From DATKPC01 sp035524275 (lineage in GTDB: Bacteria > Pseudomonadota > Gammaproteobacteria > Burkholderiales > Burkholderiaceae_F), in assembly GCA_035524275.1 (NCBI GenBank), contig DATKPC010000002.1, forward strand, positions 1 through 12,981: a stretch of DNA of 12,981 bases. The letters run 5' to 3'. A program made the translations under genes and the position numbers. Within the stretch, counting starts at the first letter, position 1, and each line of letters begins with the position of its first letter. Under the pieces are notes generated by a model. The model saw only the letters and a list, made by a program, of their open reading frames with translations, ran no database searches and was not told the origin of the DNA. Below are positions 6,458 through 12,886 of this stretch, piece after piece.

Positions 6458-7369
6458 TCACCCGGCGCCGGGCGCCGCCGCGTCGACCGCCAGCTTGCGC
6501 AGCCAGGTCAAGCCCGGATCCGAGACGCGATACTTGTGCCATTGCATCGCCTGTTCGAACGGTGGCATCGGCAGGGGAAGCGGCAGCAGCGTTACCGGGA
6601 ACGCCCGCGCCATCTGCTCGGCGAGCCTGCGGTGCACGGTCGCGACGAGCTCGGTGCCGACGACGAGCGCCGGTAGGGCCGCGAAGCTGTAGGTGGTCAC
6701 ATCGACGCGACGCGATAGGCCATAGCGCTGCACGAACCACGCTTCGAAGGCAAGATTCGGCGTGCCAGGCGGCTGCATGATCACGTGGCCCGCCGCAGCA
6801 TAGTGGTCGAAGTCGAGTGTCTCGCGCACGTGCCGGCTGCCGTTCCAGACGACGCAGACGAAATCGTCGGTCCAGATGATCTGCGTAGGATGCTCGCTGG
6901 AGCAGAATGCCTTCGGGATCAGCAGCAGGTCCGTCTCGCCCAGTTCCAGCGCGCGTGCCGGACTGTGCATCTGCGGCGTCAGATGGATCCGGACCCGGCT
7001 GCCCTGCGCGCCGGCGAGCGTGAGCATCCGCGGAACGAGTACCAGCATCGAGTAGTCGGACGCGCTGATCTTGAACTCGCGGTCCGATTGCGTGCAGTCG
7101 AATTCCGGCTGCGCCGCGATCGAGGTGTCGATGCGCAACAGCACGTCGTGCACCGCCTGCTGGAGCACCTCCGCCTTGGGGGTCAAGGCCATCGTCCGAC
7201 CCACCTGAACCAGCAGGTCGTCCTCGAAGTACTCGCGCAGGCGCGCGAGCGCGTTGCTCATCGCCGATTGCGACAGGTGGAGGCGGGTCGACGCGCGCGT
7301 GATGTTGCGTTCCTCCAGCAGAGCATCGAGCGCGACAAGCAGGTTCAGGTCCAGCTTCTTGTAACGCAT
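6458..7369 (-). CDS. LysR-family regulator, NodD-like
   Basis: This is a 303-residue DNA-binding activator or repressor that probably responds to a small organic, possibly aromatic, ligand. The N-terminus MRYKKLDLNLLVALDALLEE with the helix-turn-helix at about 18-45 (NITRASTRLHLSQSAMSNAL) and DDLLVQVGRTMALTPKAE is typical of the NodD branch. The rest is the periplasmic-binding-protein-like effector domain, including ARALELGETDLLLIP and a C-terminal PPFEQAMQWHKYRVSDPGLTW stretch shared with NodD-type proteins. The ATG at 7369-7367 has AGGAG eight bases upstream (7377-7381 as CTCCT on the + strand). It is divergent from the oxidoreductase operon, the usual position of a LysR that controls its neighbour. 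A TATCAT -10-like box (7402-7407, - strand) lies inside an operator-like element, suggesting autoregulation. No nod genes are present, so the ligand is unknown. Confidence 0.93.
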   Translation of the reverse strand: MRYKKLDLNLLVALDALLEERNITRASTRLHLSQSAMSNALARLREYFEDDLLVQVGRTMALTPKAEVLQQAVHDVLLRIDTSIAAQPEFDCTQSDREFKISASDYSMLVLVPRMLTLAGAQGSRVRIHLTPQMHSPARALELGETDLLLIPKAFCSSEHPTQIIWTDDFVCVVWNGSRHVRETLDFDHYAAAGHVIMQPPGTPNLAFEAWFVQRYGLSRRVDVTTYSFAALPALVVGTELVATVHRRLAEQMARAFPVTLLPLPLPMPPFEQAMQWHKYRVSDPGLTWLRKLAVDAAAPGAG

Positions 7370-7384
7370 CGAATTGCTCCTGGA

Positions 7385-7424
7385 TATTCACGCATCGATG
7401 AATGATATGGAAGAAAACCTTCTT
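7385..7424 (+). promoter_or_regulatory. Putative LysR operator, copy A (lysR-proximal)
   Basis: This 40-base element starts TATTCACG and continues through TCGATG and GATATGGA to AAACCTTCTT. It recurs at 8481-8521 with 32 of 40 aligned positions identical and one base inserted. It begins 15 bases upstream of the lysR start and contains the inverted arms ATTCA-N8-TGAAT (7386-7403). On the - strand it overlaps a TATCAT box, so a bound regulator could control lysR itself. The role is inferred from duplication and position. Confidence 0.5.
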
Positions 7425-7605
7425 GCCGCAGGCCTGGGAGTTCATACGCTGCAAGGAAGCCTGCATTCGCAGGAGCAATTGCCCCATGGTGCGGCGCAGC
7501 GATCGTGTCCCTTCGATGGTCGGAGCGCAGCCAATCCCGCCCACGGTCGATGCGGCCGGCCGACGCACGGATTCGACGCGCCGCTTTCCTTCGCAGGCGT
7601 GCGTG
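7425..7605. other. Unassigned spacer before the GGDEF remnant
   Basis: These 181 bases carry no recognisable gene on either strand. The forward frame is open into the GGDEF remnant downstream, but its translation resembles no domain I know. They may contain the eroded 5' part of that gene or of its promoter. Confidence 0.4.
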
Positions 7606-8449
7606 ATGCAGGATCCGGCCACGCCATCGTCGTTCCGGGCGCCGACGGCGCTGCGCCTCGCGATCACCGCGCTCGAACGCACGTCGACGCTCGCGAACCG
7701 TCAGGCGCTCGTCGATCGCGCGCCCGGGATCCTGATGAACGCGCAGCGGCACGGCCACCAAGTCCGCCTGCCGTTCATCGATTTCGACGGCTTCAAGTCG
7801 ATCAACGACGGCCTGGGCCATAGCTCCGGCGACATGGTGCTGCGCTCGGTCGCGACGCGGATGTCCTCGGCGCTGTGCGAGCAGGACCTGCTCGTGCGGC
7901 TCGGCAGCGAAGTTGTCGTCGTCGTCGCCGGCGTGATCGCGGCGAAGCGGATGGAGACGGTTCGCGAACCGGTCTATCTCGGCGCGCGCACGGTGCGCCT
8001 GACGGCCAGCATCGGCTTGGCCGTGTCCCCATAGGACGGCGAGAACCTCGATCTGCTGCGGGCGCACGCCGACAGCGCGATGTTCCATGCGAAGAAGCGC
8101 GGACGCGGGCTGACGGCGTACTTCCGCAGGAACCTCGGCGAGGCCGCTAACTTCCGGCTGCTGCTGGAATCCTCGATGCGCGACGCCGCGGCCGGGCTCG
8201 GCATCCGGATCGCGATCGACGATTTGGGCACCGGCTACTCGGTGCCGAACGACTTCACCCGGCCACCTGGTGCGCGCCTTCGCGTCGATGACCGCCGCGC
8301 TTTGCAGGGACGCGTTCGCCGAGGGCGTCGAGATGAACGCCCGGCACGACTTCCGGCTCGAGCTCGGATTCCGGTTCGGTCGGGGCTGGCCGTACGGCAA
8401 GCCGATGTCCGCCGCCGATTTCGAACGGTCCTGCGTCGCGGTGCACTGA
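7606..8449 (+). pseudogene. Degraded GGDEF-EAL cyclic-di-GMP signalling gene
   Basis: Intact relatives make (GGDEF) or hydrolyse (EAL) cyclic di-GMP. Recognisable pieces run in order: LANRQALVDR, FIDFDGFKSINDGLGHSSGD and TASIGLAVSP of a GGDEF domain, then an in-frame TAG (8032-8034), then DGENLDLLRAHADSAMFHAK in the same frame, then GIRIAIDDLGTGYS from the middle of an EAL domain. After a shift to another frame comes AFAEGVEM (about 8312-8335) and the EAL end FGRGWPYGKPMSAADF, with a TGA at 8447-8449. The GGDEF signature has become GSEVV (7903-7917). A short deletion follows it, the EAL motif itself is gone through a deletion of about 100 codons, and more is missing before AEGVE. The 5' end is uncertain; 7606 is merely an in-frame ATG. 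It is surely non-functional as a cyclase or phosphodiesterase. Confidence 0.85.
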
Positions 8450-8468
8450 GGTCCGGCGGCGCGGCCGG

Positions 8469-8497
8469 CATCGACGCAGGTATTCACGGCGTCGATG
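8469..8497 (+). promoter_or_regulatory. Perfect 9-bp inverted repeat upstream of the oxidoreductase operon
   Basis: CATCGACGC (8469-8477) and GCGTCGATG (8489-8497) are exact reverse complements separated by 11 bases. The right arm and the spacer overlap the start of the copy B operator-like element. A dyad of this size fits a dimeric regulator such as LysR; a hairpin following the dead GGDEF-EAL gene is the alternative. There is no T-run directly after it. Confidence 0.45.
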
Positions 8498-8521
8498 GGC
8501 GATATGGATGCAAACCATTTT
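8481..8521 (+). promoter_or_regulatory. Putative LysR operator, copy B (oxidoreductase-proximal)
   Basis: This is the second copy of the roughly 40-base element found at 7385-7424, in the same orientation. The shared parts are TATTCACG, TCGATG, GATATGGA and AAACC. It also holds ATGG-N7-CCAT (8504-8518), which satisfies the LysR T-N11-A rule, and overlaps the right arm of the 9-bp dyad at 8469-8497. It lies about 65 bases before the leader ORF, where a LysR activator site is expected. No convincing -35/-10 pair could be picked downstream, which is common for activated promoters. Confidence 0.5.
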
Positions 8522-8587
8522 TCGTCGGCCGCGCGCCTTTCTAAGCTGTCGGAAAGCAACGAAAACGGTTCCACAAGGAGACAACGA

Positions 8588-8647
8588 ATGGCCTGCGGCC
8601 AGTCGAAGGGCGGCCTTTGGCCTGCGAAACGCGAAGGGTGGCGATGA
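8588..8647 (+). CDS. Possible 19-residue leader peptide ORF overlapping the oxidoreductase start
   Basis: ATG 8588 has a strong AAGGAG (8575-8580) seven bases upstream and opens a 19-codon frame, MACGQSKGGLWPAKREGWR. Its TGA (8645-8647) overlaps the ATG of the oxidoreductase (8644-8646) as ATGA, the classic arrangement for translational coupling. The ORF lies on an imperfect tandem duplication (8589-8614 and 8618-8642). It may therefore be a genuine leader peptide, or the original oxidoreductase start put out of frame by the duplication. Either way, this ribosome site is the best one feeding the operon. No database family can be expected for so short a peptide. Confidence 0.4.
   Translation: MACGQSKGGLWPAKREGWR
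8589..8642 (+). repeat. Imperfect tandem duplication at the oxidoreductase start
   Basis: Copy 1 (8589-8614) and copy 2 (8618-8642) both begin TGGCCTGCG and both end CGAAGGGYGGC, differing only in a six- versus five-base centre and at one position in the tail. They are separated by CTT. The offset is 29 bases at the front and 28 at the back, so the duplication shifts the reading frame relative to the strong ribosome site. Confidence 0.7.
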
Positions 8648-9774
8648 GCGCGACGCCGCGCCGCGCCTGCGTGATCGGCGCCGGCCTCGCGGGCCTCACC
8701 TGCGCGCTGGCCGCCGCTCGCCGCGGCCTGGCCGTGCGGGTGTTCGACGAGGCCGCGCGGCGCGCGCCGTTGGCGGCGCACGTCGACGTCGTGCCGAACA
8801 TGCTGCGCGATCTCGTCGCGCTGGGCCTCGGCGAGGCCTGCGTGATGCGCGGCTTCGTCTACCGCGGCGTCGACATCGTCGGCCGCACGGGCCATCGTGT
8901 CCTGGAGCTGGAAACCCCTGCACTGGCCGGTGCCCGCTATCCGGCGGCACTCGGCATCGGCCACGACGCACTGCAGGAGATCCTCGAGGAGGCCGCGCGG
9001 GCGCACGGCGCCGTCATCGAGCGCGGCGTGCGGGTCCGCGCGATTCGTCACGACGATGACGTCGCCCGCGTCGAACTCGACGGCGTCGAGCCCGCAGCAG
9101 CGGATCTCGTTCTGCTGGCGACCGGCGGCGTCGCCGAGCTGAGGGCCGCCGTGTTCCCGAAGTCGGAGCGCGCGCGAGACGCCGGGCAGCGCTGGATCTA
9201 TACGCTGATTCCGCGGCCGCGCGAGCTGGACCGGCCGCTCGTCGCGATGGGCCAGCCCGGATTCCGCGCCGTGATGGTCCCGATCCGCGGCGACGTCGCC
9301 GGACTGGTGCTGGCGCGGTTGCACGATGCAGCGCCGGACCTGCGGCCGGACGTGCCCTGGATCACGCTGCGCGAGGACCTGCGGAAGTTCGCGCCCGTGG
9401 TGCGCGCCGCGGCGACGCACATCGACGCGCGCTCGCCGATCGTCGTGCGCCCGGTACGCAGCGGCCTGCTCGAGGCGCCGTGGCACCGCGGGCCCGTGCT
9501 GGCGGTCGGCGAATGCGCGCACATGCTGCCACCGCACTTCGGCCAGGCCGCGGCACAGGCAATCGAGGACGCGCGCGTGCTCGACGAGCTGTTCGCCGAA
9601 CGGCTCGAGCGGCACTTGCTGTTCGAGCGCTTCCTGCAGCGGCGCATGCCCCGGGCGCAGCGCGTGCAGCAGCTCGCCTCCACGGCGGCGCACTGGGACG
9701 CGGCGCCGGAATCCCGAGCCGATTTCCGCCGGCTGTTCGAGGAACTCTCATCCACGGTGGCGACGCCGGCCTGA
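8644..9774 (+). CDS. FAD-dependent monooxygenase-like oxidoreductase (PHBH/UbiH fold)
   Basis: Group A flavoprotein hydroxylases add one oxygen atom to aromatic or similar substrates using NAD(P)H. This 376-residue protein (usual length about 370-420) opens with the ADP-binding motif CVIGAGLAGLTCALAA (G12, G14, G17) and an acidic residue ending the second strand (VFDE). Near the end it has VGECAHMLPPHFGQAAAQAIEDA (about 288-310), the FAD-ribityl region. The usual aspartate of that GD motif is E290. The middle DG motif (GADGxxSxVR) is reduced to LATGGVAELRA (158-168). ATG 8644 is preferred for its weak AAGGG site and overlap with the leader ORF; TTG 8617 and GTG 8638 are in-frame alternatives. 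It is first in an operon with the DUF1302 gene 40 bases downstream. The fold is firm; hydroxylase activity and substrate are not established. Confidence 0.85.
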   Translation: MSATPRRACVIGAGLAGLTCALAAARRGLAVRVFDEAARRAPLAAHVDVVPNMLRDLVALGLGEACVMRGFVYRGVDIVGRTGHRVLELETPALAGARYPAALGIGHDALQEILEEAARAHGAVIERGVRVRAIRHDDDVARVELDGVEPAAADLVLLATGGVAELRAAVFPKSERARDAGQRWIYTLIPRPRELDRPLVAMGQPGFRAVMVPIRGDVAGLVLARLHDAAPDLRPDVPWITLREDLRKFAPVVRAAATHIDARSPIVVRPVRSGLLEAPWHRGPVLAVGECAHMLPPHFGQAAAQAIEDARVLDELFAERLERHLLFERFLQRRMPRAQRVQQLASTAAHWDAAPESRADFRRLFEELSSTVATPA

Positions 9775-9814
9775 TCGGGCCGCGACACCGGATCCCTCAC
9801 ATAAGGAGACCACG

Positions 9815-11527
9815 ATGAAGCGAGAAAAGGACCTGCCGCGCCGTACGCTGATGGCCGTGGCGGTGCTCCTGGCCGAAAACGCCGGCGCCGGGCAGTTCGA
9901 CCTCGGCGACCCGGACTGGTCGGTGCGCTGGGACAACTCGCTGCGCGCCAGTGCGAAGGTGCGCACCGAGTCCGCCGATCCGGCGCTGAAGGATTCGTTC
10001 CGCCAGGTGCCGACCGGCGCGACGTCGCCGGCGCCCGCGACGTTCAGCTTCCCGCAGGCGCTGAACTTCAACGCCGGCGACCAGAATTTCCAGAGCAAGG
10101 GGCTGGTCTCGGAGCGGGTCGACCTGCTGAGCGAGTTCGACGCCGTGTTCCGCAAGGACTACGGCATGCGGCTGAGCGCGGGCGGCTGGTACGACGCGAA
10201 GCTGCACAAGGCCACGCAGGCCGACAACGATCCGACGATCGGCCAGACGCCGTACAACGAATTCCCGGACCACACGAAGAAGATCGCCGGCGGCGACGCC
10301 GAGTTGCTCGACGCGTTCGCGTTCGGCGGCTGGCGCATCGGCGACGGGATGAAGCTCACCGCCCGCCTCGGCCGCCACGCGCTGCAGTACGGCGAGAGCC
10401 TGTTCTTCGGCGACAACGGCATCGCCCGCGCGCAGGGGCCGGTGGACATCGACAAGCTGCTCGCCTCGCCGAACGCGCAGTTCAAGGAGGTCGTGCGGCC
10501 GGTGCCGCAGCTGTCCGCGCAGCTGCAGGTCTCGCCCGTGGTGTCCGTCGGCGGCTACTACCAGTTCAATTGGGAGGCCGACCGCCTGCCGCCCGAAGGC
10601 AGCTATTTCTCCACGTCCAACATTCCGTGGAACTCGCTGCAGCCGGAGTTCGTCGGCATCCCGTCGGGTCCGATCGCCGGCAACTACGTACTGGTGCCCG
10701 GCACCGACGAGAAGCCGAAGAACGGCGGCCAGTTCGGCCTGGAGCTGAAATGGCACCTGGAGTCGACCGACCTCGGCTTCTACTTCGCGCGCTACCACGA
10801 CAAGTCGGGCCAGCTCTACGGCGCGCTGGATGTCCTGGCGCCGGCGAACGCGTTCGGCTCGAAGCGCGGTACGTGGAACTACGTCTTTCCCGAGGGGATC
10901 CGCACCTTTGGCATGAGCTTCTCGCGCTCCGTCGGCGACTTCAACATCGCCGGCGAAGCCTCGATCCGCGACAACGCGCCGCTGCGCAGCACCAACATGC
11001 TGTACCCGGTACCGTTCGCGACGCAGCCTCTGTACGCGACGGGGCGCACCGGACACGTGAACCTGTCGACGTTGGCCTCGTTCGGCCCCAGCTTCATCGC
11101 CCGCGAGTCCGGCCTGGTTGCCGAGATCGCCTGGAACACGGTGCTGAAGAAGGATGACCCGGCGCAGGAACTCGACGGCGGCCGGACGAAGTCGGCCACT
11201 GCGGCGCAGCTCATCTTCACGCCGACCTACCGCCAGGTCGCGCCCGGGCTGGACCTCAACGTGCCGGTCGGGATGCGCTACACGCTGGCTGGACAGTCCT
11301 CGGTGACCGTCTGGGACGCGAAGCACACCGGCAGCGCCAACGTCGGCATCGACGCCACCTACCTCGGCGTCTGGCAGTTCGGCCTGAGCTACACGCACTA
11401 CATCGGCAAGGCCGTGCCCTTTGTCGACTACTCGCCGTCGCTGACCGGCGGCGTGCCGATCTACGGCCTCGGCAATCCGCTGGCCGACCGCGACTACGTC
11501 GCGCTCAGCGTCCGCCGCACGTTCTGA
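9815..11527 (+). CDS. DUF1302 family protein, probable outer-membrane barrel
   Basis: DUF1302 proteins are predicted outer-membrane barrels of unknown biochemical role, commonly found beside DUF1329 genes in hydrophobic-compound transport and catabolic loci. The 570-residue product has a positively charged start MKREKDLPRR, a short hydrophobic segment (11-20) and a likely cleavage near AGAG-QFDL (about 24-27). The signal peptide is unusual in having glutamate 21 right after its core. The body alternates polar and aromatic residues in strand-like segments (DDSLRAS-type starts such as DWSVRWDNSLRAS, LTARLGRHALQYGESLFFG, QFGLSYTHYIG) and ends YVALSVRRTF, with the terminal phenylalanine typical of proteins inserted by the BAM complex. 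ATG 9815 follows AAGGAG (9803-9808) by six bases. The frame stays open far upstream, but that is a shadow of the oxidoreductase gene. Confidence 0.9.
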   Translation: MKREKDLPRRTLMAVAVLLAENAGAGQFDLGDPDWSVRWDNSLRASAKVRTESADPALKDSFRQVPTGATSPAPATFSFPQALNFNAGDQNFQSKGLVSERVDLLSEFDAVFRKDYGMRLSAGGWYDAKLHKATQADNDPTIGQTPYNEFPDHTKKIAGGDAELLDAFAFGGWRIGDGMKLTARLGRHALQYGESLFFGDNGIARAQGPVDIDKLLASPNAQFKEVVRPVPQLSAQLQVSPVVSVGGYYQFNWEADRLPPEGSYFSTSNIPWNSLQPEFVGIPSGPIAGNYVLVPGTDEKPKNGGQFGLELKWHLESTDLGFYFARYHDKSGQLYGALDVLAPANAFGSKRGTWNYVFPEGIRTFGMSFSRSVGDFNIAGEASIRDNAPLRSTNMLYPVPFATQPLYATGRTGHVNLSTLASFGPSFIARESGLVAEIAWNTVLKKDDPAQELDGGRTKSATAAQLIFTPTYRQVAPGLDLNVPVGMRYTLAGQSSVTVWDAKHTGSANVGIDATYLGVWQFGLSYTHYIGKAVPFVDYSPSLTGGVPIYGLGNPLADRDYVALSVRRTF

Positions 11528-11542
11528 TCCAGGAGCTCCCAG

Positions 11543-12886
11543 ATGAACCTCATGCGCACTGCCCTGGCCGTCTGCATCGCGGCCGGCGCGAGCTCGGCGT
11601 TCGCGGCCGTCACGGCCGACGAGGCCGCGAAGCTGAAGACCGATCTCACCCCGTTCGGCGCCGAGAAGGCGGGCAACAAGGACGGCACGATCCCCGCCTG
11701 GACCGGCGGATACACCACCCCGATCCCGGGCGACCAGCCCGGCGGCAAGCGCGGCGACCCGTTCAAGAACGAGAAGGCGCTGTTTTCGATCACGGCGAAG
11801 AACGTCGACCAGTACGCTGACAAGCTGTCCGACGGTACGCGGGCGATGTTCAAGAAGTATCCGGACTATCGCGTCGACGTCTACCCGACGCACCGCACCG
11901 CCGCCGCGCCGCAGTGGGTCTACGAGAACACGTTCAAGAACGCGACGCGCGCGAAGATGAGCGGCGACGTGCCCGAAGGCGCCTACGGCGGCATTCCGTT
12001 CCCGATTCCGAAAAGCGGCGCCGAGGTGATGTGGAACCATATTTTGCGCTGGCGCGCGCCGTCGCTGCTGTTCGACGTGACGCAGTACCAGGTCACGTCC
12101 GACGGCAAGGCCGTGCTGACCACCGAAGGCGCCGCGGACCAGCAGATGCCTTACTTCTTCCAGGACGGCTCGCTGGAGACCTTCTCCCGCAGCAACGTCT
12201 ACTGGACGATCCGCCTGCTGAATGCCGGCCCGCCGATCCGTGCCGGCGAGGCGATCGTCGGCCGCGTCAACCTCGACGGCGCGAAGGACGAGGCCTGGGT
12301 CTACCTGACCGGCCAGCGCCGCGTGCGCAAGCTGCCTAACCCCTGCTGCGACACGCCGACGCCGGCGACCGCCGGCGTGATGAGCTTCGACGAGATCGAG
12401 ACGTGGTCGGGTCGCATCGACCGCTTCGACTGGAAGCTCGGCGGCAAGAAGGAGCTGTTCATCCCCTACAACACGAACCGACTGTTCTCGGTGAAGGACC
12501 AGGACCTGCTCGGCAAGTATCCGAATCCGGATCACGTCCGCTGGGAACTGCACCGCGTCTGGGTCGTCGACGCGACGCTGCGCGCCGGCCAGCGCCACCA
12601 GGCCGCGAAGAGCCGGTACTACTGCGACGAGGACACCTGGCAGTGCGTGCTCGGCGACCGCTGGGACGCGAACGGCCAGCTCTGGAAGACGCTGTGGGCC
12701 TACACCTTCGTCGCGCCGGACCTGCCAGGCACGGTGACAGGTTCGATGGGCTTCAACGACCTGGTTTCGGGCACCGCGTTCATCGGCAACCTGTACGGCA
12801 GCCGGCCAAAGCAGTACGTGCTGAAGTCGCGCATCCCGGACGCCACCTTCACGCCGGACGCGATGGCCGGCGAGGGCGTGCGCTGA
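11543..12886 (+). CDS. DUF1329 family secreted protein (LolB-like)
   Basis: DUF1329 proteins are exported proteins of about 450 residues, often annotated as outer-membrane lipoprotein-sorting-like, and nearly always paired with DUF1302. This one has 447 residues with a clean signal peptide (MNLMRTALAVCIAAGASSAFA, cleavage about after residue 21). There is no lipobox cysteine at the cleavage point, so it should be soluble in the periplasm or peripheral to the outer membrane. The family signature region follows: LTPFGAEKAGNKDGTIPAW near the start, then YDVYPTHRT-like RVDVYPTHRT and the C-terminal WDANGQLWKTLWAY. Cysteines 268-269 and 361/368 could form disulfides. ATG 11543 follows AGGAG (11531-11535) by seven bases, 15 bases after the DUF1302 stop. 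Role inferred: carriage of a hydrophobic ligand across the periplasm together with the barrel. Confidence 0.92.
   Translation: MNLMRTALAVCIAAGASSAFAAVTADEAAKLKTDLTPFGAEKAGNKDGTIPAWTGGYTTPIPGDQPGGKRGDPFKNEKALFSITAKNVDQYADKLSDGTRAMFKKYPDYRVDVYPTHRTAAAPQWVYENTFKNATRAKMSGDVPEGAYGGIPFPIPKSGAEVMWNHILRWRAPSLLFDVTQYQVTSDGKAVLTTEGAADQQMPYFFQDGSLETFSRSNVYWTIRLLNAGPPIRAGEAIVGRVNLDGAKDEAWVYLTGQRRVRKLPNPCCDTPTPATAGVMSFDEIETWSGRIDRFDWKLGGKKELFIPYNTNRLFSVKDQDLLGKYPNPDHVRWELHRVWVVDATLRAGQRHQAAKSRYYCDEDTWQCVLGDRWDANGQLWKTLWAYTFVAPDLPGTVTGSMGFNDLVSGTAFIGNLYGSRPKQYVLKSRIPDATFTPDAMAGEGVR

Noticed and set aside
6463..6477. CGGCGC-CGG-GCGCCG hairpin at the 3' end of lysR
   Set aside because: It lies inside the Ala-Pro-Gly codons of the lysR C-terminus and has no T-run; it is probably a by-product of codon bias.
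7385..7424. A true rhizobial nod box
   Set aside because: The first half (TATTCAC...GATG) resembles it, but the spacing to the AAAC block is about four bases longer, the later ATC and ATTTTACC parts are missing, and no nod genes are present. It is kept only as a LysR-type operator candidate.
8080..8544. A 154-codon + strand ORF that could be called a small EAL protein
   Set aside because: It starts inside the GGDEF domain, includes only the IDDLGTGYS piece of EAL, and then runs out of frame into arginine-rich nonsense; it is part of the pseudogene.
7345..9693. A 782-codon open frame on the - strand across the GGDEF-EAL remnant and the oxidoreductase
   Set aside because: It is antisense to recognisable domains, has low-complexity Arg/Ala/His-rich translation with no known motif, and is what GC-rich codon bias produces opposite real genes.
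9797..12598. A 933-codon open frame on the - strand opposite the DUF1302 and DUF1329 genes
   Set aside because: Both + strand genes have signal peptides, ribosome sites and family signatures; the antisense translation has none.
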